Under the pieces are notes generated by a model. The model had not been told where the DNA came from. It ran no database searches and saw only the letters and a list, made by a program, of their open reading frames with translations. Shown piece after piece: positions 17,074-26,400 of a stretch of DNA of 64,000 nt. The stretch is from Actinomadura syzygii (GTDB taxonomy: Bacteria; Actinomycetota; Actinomycetes; Streptosporangiales; Streptosporangiaceae). The DNA lies in assembly GCF_008085905.1 (NCBI RefSeq), contig NZ_VSFF01000008.1, positions 434,001-498,000 on the forward strand, given 5' to 3'. Position numbers and translations under genes: made by a program. Positions within the stretch are counted from its first letter, which is position 1; every line of letters begins with the position of its first letter.

Positions 17074-18975
17074 ATGGACAGCAAGGTCCCCGCACACTCC
17101 GCACAGCACCCCGCGCACCCCGGGAACCCTCCGGACCCCGTGCGCGCCGCCGACCGGGCGGACCCGGCCGGTCCCGCCGCGCCGTCCGCCGACCCGCCGG
17201 ACGCGCCGCAGCGGCGCGCGTCCCCGCCCGGGCGCGCGCGGCTGTCCCCGGCGCACCGGATCGCCGCCGACCTGGACGGCTACCTCGGCGACCCGATGGA
17301 CGAGGCGGCCGGTCCGTTCTCCTACAAGGCGATCGTGGAGGCGGAGGAGCGCGACGAGATCCCGCCGGGCGCCGTGGACGCCGTCCGCGCCTGGGGCTTC
17401 CCGAAGTACCTGGTGCCGAGCGTGCTCGGCGGACGGCTGTCCACGCTGGAGGAGCTGTTCCTCGTCACCCGGGGTATCTCGCGGCGCAGCGTCACCGTCG
17501 CCGTCATGTACGGGTCGGGGCTGCTGGCGGTGAACCCGGTGTGGCTGTGGGGCGACGAGCGGCAGCGCCGGACGGTCGCCGACGGCGTCCTGGTCGGCGA
17601 CCTGGCCTGCTTCGGCGTCTCGGAGGCCGACCACGGCAGCGACGTGATGGCCTCGGAGTCGGAGGCGGAGTTCGACGGCGACGAGCTGGTGCTGACCGGG
17701 ACGAAATGGCCGGTCGGGAACGCCACCCGGGGCCGCTTCGTCACCACCTACGCCCGCACGGGCGCCCGCGACTTCTCGCTGATCCTGGTCGACAAGCGCG
17801 AACTGGACCCGAAGGTCTGGTCGACGCTGCCGCCGGTGCGGACGGTCGGGCTGCGCGGCCACGACCTCAGCGGCGTGGTGTTCGTCGGGGCGCGGGTCCC
17901 GGTCGACCGGGTGATCGGGCGGCGCGGGTCCGGGCTCGTCCAGACGCTCAAGACGCTGCAGATCACCCGGACGGCGATCGCGGCGCTGTCGGTCGGGACG
18001 ATGGACGCGGTCGTCCGCATCGGGATGGAGTACGCGCGGTCCCGCACCCTGTACGGGGCGGACATCTACCAGATCCCGGTCATCCGCGACCATCTGGTGA
18101 AGGCGCACCTGGACCTGCTGATCGCCGAGTGCACGACGCTTCCGGTGGCGCGGACGCTGACCGTCGCGCCGGGGCGGCTGAGCCTGTGGTCGTCGATCGT
18201 GAAGTACTTCGTCCCGGTGATGGGGGAGGAGGTCGTCGCCAGCATCGGGACGGTCCTCGCCGCGCGCGGCTACCTGCGCGAGGGCGTCGCGCACGGGGTG
18301 TTCCAGAAGCTCCAGCGCGACCACGCGATCGCGAGCATCTTCGAGGGCACCACGCACGTGAACCTCGCCAACGTCGCGGCGCAGTTGCCGTTCCTGGTCC
18401 GTCCGCCCGAGGAGACGGGTAAGGAGGACGCGCTACTCACCGACCTGTTCTGCTGGACGCGCACCCCGCCCGCCTGGTCGCCGGACGGCCGCCTGCTCCA
18501 GCTCACCAACGAGGGCCGCGACGAGATCGGCCAGCGCTTCGAGGAGATCTCCGAGGAGCTGCTGGCGGCGGCGAACGCGCACGCCGCGCCCGGCGTGGCG
18601 GCCGAGTTGAAGGACCTGATGTCCACGATCGGCGGCCTGCGCGTCCGGTTGGAGGAGGGCATCCGCGCCGACGAGGGCGACACGACCTCGGTTGCGGCGC
18701 TGGGCCGCGCCAAACGCTACTGCGAGCTGCACGCGATGATGTCGTGCGTCCTGACCTGGCTGCACAACCGGCACGAGTTCGGCGGCCCGTTCGCCGCCGG
18801 GCAGTGGCTCGTGCTGTGCCTGCAACGCCTGCTGCAACGCTCGCAGCCCGACATGGTCCTGTCGGAGGAGTTCCTGCCGCCGCTGGAGGACGTGATGTTC
18901 CGCGGCTTCGACGAGCGGCGCTGGTTCTCCTTGCTGTCCCTGGCCGAACTGCTGCCCGACGCAGAGGACGAGTGA
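17074..18975 (+). CDS. Acyl-CoA dehydrogenase family protein (probable acyl-ACP/acyl-CoA dehydrogenase)
   Basis: 633 residues, longer than the usual 380-400: a Pro/Ala-rich N-terminal extension of about 60 residues and a C-terminal helical extension of about 170. The core has flavin and substrate motifs ACFGVSEADHGSD and LTGTKWPVGNA, and the catalytic-base region SIFEGTTHVNL. In an operon with ACP and FAAL it most likely introduces a double bond into an ACP-bound chain, as ACADs do in several lipid pathways. That role is inferred from context; the domain call is firm. Confidence 0.92.
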   Translation: MDSKVPAHSAQHPAHPGNPPDPVRAADRADPAGPAAPSADPPDAPQRRASPPGRARLSPAHRIAADLDGYLGDPMDEAAGPFSYKAIVEAEERDEIPPGAVDAVRAWGFPKYLVPSVLGGRLSTLEELFLVTRGISRRSVTVAVMYGSGLLAVNPVWLWGDERQRRTVADGVLVGDLACFGVSEADHGSDVMASESEAEFDGDELVLTGTKWPVGNATRGRFVTTYARTGARDFSLILVDKRELDPKVWSTLPPVRTVGLRGHDLSGVVFVGARVPVDRVIGRRGSGLVQTLKTLQITRTAIAALSVGTMDAVVRIGMEYARSRTLYGADIYQIPVIRDHLVKAHLDLLIAECTTLPVARTLTVAPGRLSLWSSIVKYFVPVMGEEVVASIGTVLAARGYLREGVAHGVFQKLQRDHAIASIFEGTTHVNLANVAAQLPFLVRPPEETGKEDALLTDLFCWTRTPPAWSPDGRLLQLTNEGRDEIGQRFEEISEELLAAANAHAAPGVAAELKDLMSTIGGLRVRLEEGIRADEGDTTSVAALGRAKRYCELHAMMSCVLTWLHNRHEFGGPFAAGQWLVLCLQRLLQRSQPDMVLSEEFLPPLEDVMFRGFDERRWFSLLSLAELLPDAEDE

Positions 18976-18981
18976 TGACCG

Positions 18982-20751
18982 ATGCATGCGCATCAGGACT
19001 TCGTGTCGCTCGTCCGGCAGAACGTCCGGGAACACGGTGACGACCGGACCTTCACCTTCATCAGCGAAGAGCGTGGACGCAAATATAGAGAGAACGTCCT
19101 CGGGTTCGCCGAGCTGGACCGGATGGCCCGCGCGCTCGCCTGCCGCCTGGAGTCGCGCGGGTTGCGGGACAGGGCCGTCCTCCTCCTCTATCCGGAGGGG
19201 TTGGAGTTCCTCAAGGCGTTCCTCGGGTGCCTGTACGCGCGGGTCGTCGCCGTTCCCGCGCCCTTACCCGCCCTGGACGCCGGACGCTTCGACCGCACCC
19301 GCCGCATCATCGACGACGCGGGCGTCTCGCTCATCCTGACCGACGCCGCCCATCGCGACCGGATCGCCGCATGGCTGGCGGACGCCGGGCTCAAGGGACG
19401 TGTCCACTGCGTCGACACCGAGAGCACGACGGTCGGCGACCCGGGCGACTGGGAGCCGCCGGAGTTCGACCGGGGCACGCTCGCCTTCCTGCAGTACACG
19501 TCCGGGTCGACCAGCGAGCCGAAGGGCGTGATGGTCACCCACGGCAACCTGCTGAGCAACGGCGAGGAGATCAAGCGGAGGATCGAGGGGACGTCCGAAA
19601 CGGTGGGCGTCGGCTGGGTGCCGCACTACCACGACATGGGTCTGATCGGTCAGTTCCTCCAGCCGCTGTATCTCGGCTGCCGGTACGTGTTCACCTCGCC
19701 GATCACGTTCATCAAGCGTCCCGTGCTGTGGCTTGAGCTGATCAGCCGGTACCGGGGCACGATCACCGTCGCCCCGAACTTCGGCTACGAGCTTGCCTTG
19801 CGCCGCGTCACCGACGCGCAGATGGACGGTCTCGACCTGTCGTCGCTGCGCGTGGTGAAGAACGGCGCGGAGCCGGTCCGGGCCGCGACGCTGGAGCGGA
19901 TGGCCGAGCGGTTCGCCCCGGCCGGGTTCCGTCCGGCCATGTGGATGCCCTGCTACGGGATGGCCGAGACGACGCTGCTGATCACCGCCGCGCCGCTCGG
20001 CGGCGGGCCGCTGGTGCGCGGGTTCGACGCGGGCGCGCTCGCCCTGGGCCGCGCCGTCCCAGCGACCGAAGACACGGCCCGCAGGCTGGTGAGCTGCGGA
20101 CGTCCCGTCACCCTGGACGTCGGCGTCGTCGACCCAGAGACCCGCGCCCGCCTCCCCGACGGGCTGGTCGGCGAGATCTGGGTGCGCGGCGGCAGCGTCG
20201 CGGCCGGGTACTGGGCGAACCCGGCGGCCACCGGCGCAGCGTTCGGCGCCCGCACCTCCGGCGGCGACGGCCCCTACCTGCGGACGGGCGACCTCGGCTT
20301 CCGCTTCGACGGCGAGCTGTACGTCACCGGGCGGATCAAGGACCTCATCATCGTCAACGGCCGCAACATCCACGCCCACGACGTCGAGGAGGTCGCCCAG
20401 GACGTGCACCCGGCGGTCCTCGCCACCGCCGCGTTCACCGTCGACGGCGGCGACGCCGAGCACGTCGTGCTCGTCCAGGAGATCAGCACCAGGGCCGCCG
20501 CCGGGACGCCCCTGGACGAGTTGGCGTCCCTCGTCAAGGCGAAGGTCGCCCGCGCGTTCGACCTGCCGGCGCTGAGCGTCGTCCTCGCCGGACGTGGCAC
20601 GGTCCGGCGGACGACGAGCGGCAAGATGCAGCGCGGCCTGACCAGGGAGGCGTTCCTCGGCGGGGACGCCGCCGCCCTGGCGGGCGACCTGGAGCCCGCG
20701 CTCGCGGAGCTCTTCCCCTCGCTCGTCCCCGGCCGGGCCACGCCCGCCTGA
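18982..20751 (+). CDS. Fatty acyl-AMP ligase (FAAL)
   Basis: 589 residues of the adenylate-forming superfamily. Motifs: P-loop QYTSGSTSEPKGVMVTHGNL, the FAAL-like ITFIKRPVLWLELISRYRGT and APNFGYEL, acyl/adenylate motif CYGMAETTL, and the hinge region RTGDLGF...GRIKDLIIVNGRNI. FAALs activate a fatty acid as acyl-AMP and hand it to an ACP rather than CoA, which fits the ACP at the head of this operon. It starts six bases after the acyl-CoA dehydrogenase stop and is the last biosynthetic gene. Confidence 0.93.
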   Translation: MHAHQDFVSLVRQNVREHGDDRTFTFISEERGRKYRENVLGFAELDRMARALACRLESRGLRDRAVLLLYPEGLEFLKAFLGCLYARVVAVPAPLPALDAGRFDRTRRIIDDAGVSLILTDAAHRDRIAAWLADAGLKGRVHCVDTESTTVGDPGDWEPPEFDRGTLAFLQYTSGSTSEPKGVMVTHGNLLSNGEEIKRRIEGTSETVGVGWVPHYHDMGLIGQFLQPLYLGCRYVFTSPITFIKRPVLWLELISRYRGTITVAPNFGYELALRRVTDAQMDGLDLSSLRVVKNGAEPVRAATLERMAERFAPAGFRPAMWMPCYGMAETTLLITAAPLGGGPLVRGFDAGALALGRAVPATEDTARRLVSCGRPVTLDVGVVDPETRARLPDGLVGEIWVRGGSVAAGYWANPAATGAAFGARTSGGDGPYLRTGDLGFRFDGELYVTGRIKDLIIVNGRNIHAHDVEEVAQDVHPAVLATAAFTVDGGDAEHVVLVQEISTRAAAGTPLDELASLVKAKVARAFDLPALSVVLAGRGTVRRTTSGKMQRGLTREAFLGGDAAALAGDLEPALAELFPSLVPGRATPA

Positions 20752-20799
20752 CCCGGAGGTGAACAAACGGTGAACCCGAAAATCTGCCCTTACCAATAC

Positions 20800-20817
20800 T
20801 AGTCAAAAGCATGACTA
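20800..20817 (+). promoter_or_regulatory. Candidate PadR operator
   Basis: TAGTCA-N6-TGACTA perfect dyad in an AT-rich spot 60 bp before the PadR start and 49 bp after the FAAL stop. PadR regulators commonly bind such short dyads at their own promoter. Self-control is inferred. Confidence 0.6.
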
Positions 20818-20877
20818 ATCATGTCGTTGTCTGCTAACGTCGGCCTCACCCTGAGTCAAGGCGGGGAGAGAAGGCCG

Positions 20878-21459
20878 ATGGCGCTACGTCACGCGGTGCT
20901 GGCGGCGCTGCTCGATGGCGAGTACAGCGGCTACCAGCTGGCGAAGATCTTTGATTTGTCGGTCTCCAACTTCTGGCATGCCGTACCGCAGCAGCTCTAC
21001 TCGGAGCTGTCGAGGTTGGAGACCGAAGGACTCATCAGCGGGCGGCAGGTCATCCAGCACGACCGTCCCAACAAGCGCGTCTACACCGTCACCAAGGCCG
21101 GCGTGGACGAGCTTGAGCGGTTCGCGACGGCCCCGGCGAAGCCGGGGATCATCCGCGAGAACCTGCTGGTGATGGTCCAGGCCGTCGACCACATCTCCGC
21201 GCCGTCCGTCATCGCGCAACTCGAAGACCGGGCGGTGGCGTCCGCCGCCAAGATCGAGGTCTTCGAACGCACCCTGAAGCACCTGCGCGGCGACCTCGAC
21301 GAAGAGACCTTCCTGCGCGTCGGCACCCCGGTCGGGCCGTACCTGACCTGCCTGCGGGGCCTGCGCTTCGAGCAGGAGAACTACGAGTGGTTCACCAGCA
21401 CCGCCCGGTTGCTGCGCACCCGGGCGGGCACCCATGCCGAGGAGGGGGAGCCGTCATGA
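20878..21459 (+). CDS. PadR family transcriptional regulator
   Basis: 193 residues. N-terminal winged helix ALRHAVLAALLDGEYSGYQL with NFWHAVPQQLYSELSRLE is diagnostic for PadR; a C-terminal dimerisation helix domain follows. The ATG has a GGGGAGAGAAGG site; an upstream ATG at 20821 is unlikely because it lies just 3' of the dyad. PadR proteins are usually repressors relieved by a small lipophilic ligand, so control of the FAAL/ACP operon in response to its product or substrate is plausible but not shown. Confidence 0.92.
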   Translation: MALRHAVLAALLDGEYSGYQLAKIFDLSVSNFWHAVPQQLYSELSRLETEGLISGRQVIQHDRPNKRVYTVTKAGVDELERFATAPAKPGIIRENLLVMVQAVDHISAPSVIAQLEDRAVASAAKIEVFERTLKHLRGDLDEETFLRVGTPVGPYLTCLRGLRFEQENYEWFTSTARLLRTRAGTHAEEGEPS

Positions 21460-21615
21460 GAGCCGTCATGGCCGCCCGCCCGTCCTCGCCCGGCACCGTG
21501 CCGCCGCATGCCCGGACGGCGGCGGCCACGGCGCCAACCCCCCGCGCCCACCCCGGCGCCGCGTCCCCGCGGCACCGGACCGGGCCGACACGCCTTAGTC
21601 AAGGAGGCGTTCACC

Positions 21616-22155
21616 ATGTCGGGCGAACACCACACCATCGAACTCCCTAGCACCCTTCCCCCACCCCACGAGACCACCGAGGCGAACGGAGCGGGCCAGG
21701 TCAACGGCGCGTCCCGGCCGAACGGCCTGCGCGCCATGGACGAGCCCGCGGTCCTGCTGGGCGAGCTGACGCTGCCCGCCGAGCGGGAGTCGGTCCCGCG
21801 GGCGCGGCGGTTCGGCCGGTCCGTCGCGGCGAACTCCGGCGCCGGGCACACCGGCGACGACGCCGAGGTCCTGGTCTCCGAACTCGTCACGAACGCCGTC
21901 CGGCACGCGCCGATCCCCGGCGCCGCGCTGCGGCTGCGGCTGCTGCGCGCCGGGTCCCGGCTCCGCATCGAGGTGCACGACCAGAGCGCGGCCGTCCCCC
22001 GGCGGCGCGAGGTCGACCTGATGGAGGAGACCGGGCGGGGCTGGTTCCTCGTGGCGGTCCTCGCCGACCGGCACGGCACCGACCACACACCGTCCGGCAA
22101 GTCGGTCTGGTGTGAGATCCGGGCCTGGCCGCGGGACGAGCGTCCCGGGCACTGA
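21616..22155 (+). CDS. ATP-binding protein, anti-sigma/serine kinase-like HATPase
   Basis: 179 residues from the ATG with AAGGAGG eight bases upstream. After a 55-residue linker comes a HATPase_c_2 domain: PAERESVPRARRFGR, LVSELVTNAVRHAP (N box) and EETGRGWFLV (G2 box), with DQS in place of a canonical G1 DxGxG. Such RsbW/SpoIIAB-like proteins are abundant in actinomycetes and bind sigma factors or anti-anti-sigma proteins; partners cannot be named. It lies before the conservon, which commonly has such a gene nearby. Confidence 0.85.
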   Translation: MSGEHHTIELPSTLPPPHETTEANGAGQVNGASRPNGLRAMDEPAVLLGELTLPAERESVPRARRFGRSVAANSGAGHTGDDAEVLVSELVTNAVRHAPIPGAALRLRLLRAGSRLRIEVHDQSAAVPRRREVDLMEETGRGWFLVAVLADRHGTDHTPSGKSVWCEIRAWPRDERPGH

Positions 22156-22199
22156 GCGGTTCATCGCCGCCCCGCTGTTCAACGGCGATGGGATGCATC

Positions 22200-22547
22200 A
22201 TGCCCGTTGAGTACTTCCACGCGGACGGGCGACAGGCCACGGCCGCCGAGGCCCAGCAGATGCTGCTGGACGTGCGGGGACGCCTGCTAGCGCAGGACGT
22301 CATCCGCGTCGGCGCCGTCGTGGTGGTCGTCTCGACCTGGTTCACGGTGGTCGATCTCGGCCGTGCCGCCAACGGCAGGCCGCTGCTCTGGCAGACCATC
22401 GTGTCCGACACGTCCATGCACGCCGACATCGGGCAGTACACGACGCGGGACGGCGCCGCGCGCGGGCACGCGCGCGCCGTCGAGATGATCACCGGCCGCC
22501 TGCGCGGCCTGGTGGCCCGCGCCGCCCTGGACGAGGCGCACCCCTGA
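22200..22547 (+). CDS. Small conserved-looking hypothetical protein
   Basis: 115 residues (ATG 22200; an in-frame ATG at 22188 is equally possible). One alpha/beta domain: MPVEYFHADGRQATAAEAQQ, a hydrophobic strand RVGAVVVVVSTWFTVVDLG, then TIVSDTSMHADIGQYTTRDG and a helical C terminus. I do not recognise the family. Codon use and a clean frame support a real gene, on the same strand between the HATPase and the conservon. No signal peptide or metal motif. Confidence 0.65.
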   Translation: MPVEYFHADGRQATAAEAQQMLLDVRGRLLAQDVIRVGAVVVVVSTWFTVVDLGRAANGRPLLWQTIVSDTSMHADIGQYTTRDGAARGHARAVEMITGRLRGLVARAALDEAHP

Positions 22548-22669
22548 CCGTCGCTGCCGCGACGCGCCCGGGTGGGCCGTGTCCTGGACGACCCGTGCCC
22601 ACAAACCGCAACGACCGACATGAGCGGGCCGCACAGCCGGGCCCGTCCCCCGCACAAGGTTGTGATCTG

Positions 22670-25483
22670 ATGGTTGGCGAAGGCCGGCCGGCGGACCCCC
22701 ACGCGGCCGCCCCGAACAGTGCACCCCCTGGCCCCGACGTCCCGGCGGACCCCGGCCGCGGGCCCCGGCGCAGGCGTCCGATCCGGCTGCGGATCACGGC
22801 GCTGCTGCTGGTCCCGCTGGTGTCCCTCATTGCTTTGTGGGCGTTCGCCGCGAACATCACGCTCGGCGACGCGTTCGACAAGTACGACTTCTCGACGACG
22901 TACGAGAAGGTGGGCCTCCCCGGCATCAACCTGGTGAACCTGCTCCAGGCGGAGCGGTCCTTAAGCGTCGTCGCGCTCACCACCCGCGACGACGCCGCGA
23001 GGCAGAAGCTCACCGGCCTGCGGGCGAAGGTGAGCGGCGTGGAGGCGTCGTTCCGCCGGACGTCGCTGTCGGCGGAGGCGCAGGACGCGGCCCGTCCCGA
23101 GACCAAGCAGCGGCTCGCCGCCGCGATCAGGGCGCTGGACCGGGTGCCGCAGCTCCGCGCCGAAGTGGACTCGGGCACGGCCGAGCCGCTCGACGTGATC
23201 AACTCCTACAGCACCGTCCTGGACCAGGTCATCGCGGTGTTCAACGGCCTGGTGTCGGTGAACGACGTCGCGATCCTCACCCAGGGCAAGGCGCTGATCA
23301 GCCTCGGCAACGCCCGCGCCTACATGCTCCGCGAGGACTCGCTCGTCACCGCCGCGATGGCGCGGAACGGGCGGCTCACCCCGGCCGAGCACATCGCGTT
23401 CGTGCAGTGGGCGGCGGAGGGGCGGCGCGAGTTCGACGCCGGGCTCGCCGACCTGAACGACCAGATCAGCGGGCCGCTGCGGCAGCTCGCCGCGTCCGAC
23501 GGGTTCCGCCGCTACCGCGCGGCCGAGACCGCGATCGTCAACGCGCGCGACGACCGGCTGCCCGCCGCGGCCGCCGACTGGCAGGCCACCACCCAGCTGC
23601 TGTCGCAGGCGTGGGCGCAGAAGGTCACGCAGGCGAGCCTCGCGCTGAACGAGATGGCCGAGCCGATCGGCAAGCGGATCGTGATGCGGCTCGTCCTCGC
23701 GGGCGGGTTCGGGCTGCTCGCGGTCGTCGCGTCGATCGTGCTGTCGCTGCTCGCGGCGCGCAGCCTGTCCCGCGAACTGCGCGGGCTCCAGCGCGCCGCG
23801 CTGCACCTCGCCGACGACCGGCTGCCGGACGTCGTGTCCCGGCTGCGGCGCGGCGAGGAGGTGGACGTCAGCGCGGAGGCCCCGCCGCTCGTCATCGGCC
23901 GGACCAAGGAGGTCGCCCGGGTCGGGGACGCGTTCACGAAGGTGCAGCACACCGCGATCGAGACGGCCGTCCGCGAGTCGTACCTGCGGCAGGGCATCAG
24001 CCGCGTGTTCCTCAACGTCGCGTGGCGCAGCCAGTCGCTGCTGCACCGCCAGCTCCGCATGCTGGACGAGATGGAGCGCGGCGCGTCCGACCCGAAGGCG
24101 CTCGAAGACCTGTTCCGGCTCGACCACCTCACCACGCGCATGCGCCGCCACGCGGAGGGCCTCGTCATCCTGTCGGGGACGTCGCCGGGGCGCGGGTGGA
24201 GCCGTCCCGTCCACGTCGAGGACGTGCTGCGCGCCGCCGTCGCCGAGGTCGAGGACTACACCCGCGTGGAGGTCGTCGTGCTCGGCGGCGGCGCCGCGCT
24301 GATCGGCGAGGCCGTCGCGGACATCATCCACCTCCTCGCGGAGCTGATCGAGAACGCCACCGTGTTCTCGCCCGCGCCGACCGAGGTGCTGGTCCGCGGG
24401 GAGATGGGCGCGAACGGGTTCGCCGTCGACGTCGTCGACCGGGGCATCGGGCTCGACCAGTCCGAGCTGGACGCGCTGAACCTGCGGCTCGCCCGTCCGC
24501 CGGAGTTCGACCTCGCCGTCACCGACCGGCTCGGCCTGTTCGTCGTCGGCCGCCTCGCCGGGCGGCACGGCCTCAAGGTCGCGTTGCAGCCGTCGCTGTA
24601 CGGGGGAGTCAGCGCGGTCGTGCTGATCCCGCGCCGCCTGATCGTGGACGTCGAGCAGCCCGACGACGAGGACGCCCCCGCCCCCGCCCCCGCCGCCGCC
24701 GCGCCCGCCGCGCAGGGCAACGGCGCCGCCCCGACCAACGGCTCGCTGGCGCGGACCGGGCTGCGGAACTGGCCCACGCCGGACGCGTCCGCGTCGACGG
24801 CGATGCTGAACGCGCCCGTGTACGACACGCCCGTCCGCGAGACGTCCGTTCGCGACACGTCCGTTCGTGACACGGCGCCCCAGACGCCGGTCGTCCCAGA
24901 GGGACTGCCGGAGTACGACGCGACGGTGGGGTTCGATGCGCCGTTCTCGCAAGAGGATCGGCCCTCGTACGACCGGTACGAGACCCCGCCGACGTACGAG
25001 ACCCCACCGTCGCCGTCGTATGGGCCGTCGTATGGGCCGACGTACGAACAGCCGTACGAGCCGTCGTACGAGCCGGGGCCGGTCCCCGCGTTCGACGCGA
25101 CGCGCCCGTTCCTGGCGTCCGGCCCGCAGGGCCCCGGCCAGGACCCGTACGGCGGGACGGGCCACGCGCCCGCGTCCTTCGGCGAGACCCAGGCCCACGC
25201 GGGCAACGGCGGGCGGGCCCCGCTGCCGCGCCGGGTGCGCGGCGGCAACCTCGCGCCGCAGCTCCGGGACGCGCTGCCGCCGGATGACGGGCCCTTCGGG
25301 GCCCCGCCGGCCGACCCGCCGCCCGGCGAGGCCCCGGCCGGCGACGCGGTCGCCGCGTGGGAGGAGCGCTCGGCGGAGGCGTCCCGCGACCTGTTCGCGT
25401 CCCTCCAGGCGGGCTGGCTGCGCGGCCGGGACGACGACGAACGACCAGGCGGACCCGCCGACGACACGGAGGAGAGAGCATGA
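22670..25483 (+). CDS. cvnA: Conservon sensor-like histidine kinase (CvnA type) with nitrate/nitrite-sensor (NIT) domain
   Basis: 937 residues. A basic N terminus is followed by a transmembrane helix (ITALLLVPLVSLIALWAF), an extracytoplasmic NIT-type helical sensor (about residues 60-335), a second TM (LVLAGGFGLLAVVASIVL), HAMP, a dimerisation-like helical region without a clear phospho-His, and a HATPase domain (ELIENATVFSP, DRGIGLDQ, DRLGLFVVGRLA). A roughly 280-residue disordered tail rich in Tyr-Glu-Pro/Ser repeats ends it. It heads a four-gene conservon; its stop overlaps the next start by ATGA. Confidence 0.93.
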   Translation: MVGEGRPADPHAAAPNSAPPGPDVPADPGRGPRRRRPIRLRITALLLVPLVSLIALWAFAANITLGDAFDKYDFSTTYEKVGLPGINLVNLLQAERSLSVVALTTRDDAARQKLTGLRAKVSGVEASFRRTSLSAEAQDAARPETKQRLAAAIRALDRVPQLRAEVDSGTAEPLDVINSYSTVLDQVIAVFNGLVSVNDVAILTQGKALISLGNARAYMLREDSLVTAAMARNGRLTPAEHIAFVQWAAEGRREFDAGLADLNDQISGPLRQLAASDGFRRYRAAETAIVNARDDRLPAAAADWQATTQLLSQAWAQKVTQASLALNEMAEPIGKRIVMRLVLAGGFGLLAVVASIVLSLLAARSLSRELRGLQRAALHLADDRLPDVVSRLRRGEEVDVSAEAPPLVIGRTKEVARVGDAFTKVQHTAIETAVRESYLRQGISRVFLNVAWRSQSLLHRQLRMLDEMERGASDPKALEDLFRLDHLTTRMRRHAEGLVILSGTSPGRGWSRPVHVEDVLRAAVAEVEDYTRVEVVVLGGGAALIGEAVADIIHLLAELIENATVFSPAPTEVLVRGEMGANGFAVDVVDRGIGLDQSELDALNLRLARPPEFDLAVTDRLGLFVVGRLAGRHGLKVALQPSLYGGVSAVVLIPRRLIVDVEQPDDEDAPAPAPAAAAPAAQGNGAAPTNGSLARTGLRNWPTPDASASTAMLNAPVYDTPVRETSVRDTSVRDTAPQTPVVPEGLPEYDATVGFDAPFSQEDRPSYDRYETPPTYETPPSPSYGPSYGPTYEQPYEPSYEPGPVPAFDATRPFLASGPQGPGQDPYGGTGHAPASFGETQAHAGNGGRAPLPRRVRGGNLAPQLRDALPPDDGPFGAPPADPPPGEAPAGDAVAAWEERSAEASRDLFASLQAGWLRGRDDDERPGGPADDTEERA

Positions 25484-25902
25484 CGCAGCAGCAGGGAGTC
25501 GCGGCCGAGCTGAACTTCCTCCTGGACGACCTCGTCGACCGGGTGCCGCAGATCCGCAAGGTGGTCGTCCTGTCCCGGGACGGCCTCGTGATGGGCATGT
25601 CGCGCGGCGTCGGCCGCGAGGACGCCGAGTACCTCGCCGCGCTCGCGGCCGGGTTCCACAGCCTCGCCGCCGGGGCGCGCCCGCAGCTCGCCTCCGGCGA
25701 GATCCGGCAGACGATGGTGGAGATGGAGAACGGGCTGTTCTTCGTGGTCCCGGCCGGGGCGAACAGCTGCCTCGCCCTGCTGAGCGAGGTCGGCGCGAAC
25801 GCGGGCCTCGTCGCCTACGAGATGACGATGCTGGTCAAGCGGGTCGGCCGGCAGCTCTCCACGGGCCTGCGGCGGGGCGGGCCCGGACCGGGAGCCGGGT
25901 GA
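25480..25902 (+). CDS. cvnB: Conservon roadblock/LC7 protein (CvnB type)
   Basis: 140 residues with the roadblock/LC7 fold: LNFLLDDLVDRVPQIRKVVV, SRDGLVMGMS, and a strand-rich core ending SEVGANAGLVAYEMTMLVKR. In conservons this protein pairs with the CvnD GTPase, as MglB does with MglA, probably as its activator. The start overlaps the cvnA stop (ATGA), so translation is coupled. Confidence 0.95.
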   Translation: MTQQQGVAAELNFLLDDLVDRVPQIRKVVVLSRDGLVMGMSRGVGREDAEYLAALAAGFHSLAAGARPQLASGEIRQTMVEMENGLFFVVPAGANSCLALLSEVGANAGLVAYEMTMLVKRVGRQLSTGLRRGGPGPGAG

Positions 25903-25908
25903 CCCGCC

Positions 25909-26400
25909 ATGGACCCCGGCGACACGCCCGGCGCCCCCGCGCGGGATCACGGCGTCCCCGCGCGGGACCACGGGGCGCCCGGCCGGGAGCGGTGGCTGGA
26001 CGCGGCCGCGGGGCCGATCGTCCGGCCCTACGCGGTGACGCGCGGGCGCACCCGGCCGAGCGGCGAGCCGCTGGACATCGTGACGATCCTCGTCGCGACC
26101 GGCCGGCGGCCCGCCGAGCCCGGCCGGCTCGCCCGCCCGCAGCGCCGGATGCTGGCGCTGTGCCGCCGCCCCTACGCCCTCGCCGACCTGGCGTCCGACC
26201 TGGACCTGCCGTTCGGCGTGATCCGGGTGCTGGCGGGCGACCTGCTCGACTCGGGGCTCCTGGACGTCCAGCGGTGGTCCGCGCCCGCCGCCGTGCCGTC
26301 CCCCGGTGCGGACGCCGCCGCGCCGCCGCCCGCCACCGTCCCGCCGCATCTGGACCAGAACCTGCTCAGGAGGGTGCTCGATGAGCTCCGCGCGCTCTAA
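25909..26400 (+). CDS. cvnC: Conservon DUF742 protein (CvnC type)
   Basis: 163 residues. The DUF742 core is GPIVRPYAVTRGRT, LARPQRRMLALCRRPYALAD, LDLPFGVIRVLAGDLLDSGL, a winged-helix-like domain. The first 30 residues contain a repeated ARDHG motif and the C terminus a Pro/Ala linker. Role in the conservon complex is not defined. It starts six bases after cvnB and overlaps cvnD by 20 bases. Confidence 0.94.
   Translation: MDPGDTPGAPARDHGVPARDHGAPGRERWLDAAAGPIVRPYAVTRGRTRPSGEPLDIVTILVATGRRPAEPGRLARPQRRMLALCRRPYALADLASDLDLPFGVIRVLAGDLLDSGLLDVQRWSAPAAVPSPGADAAAPPPATVPPHLDQNLLRRVLDELRAL

Noticed and set aside
21456..21650. Small ORF starting at an ATGA overlap with the padR stop
   Set aside because: No ribosome site, Pro/Ala/Arg-rich filler, and it runs into the well-supported HATPase start in another frame.
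22961..25198. 745-codon minus-strand open frame
   Set aside because: Complement of the conservon kinase; no family signature, extreme Arg/Val content.
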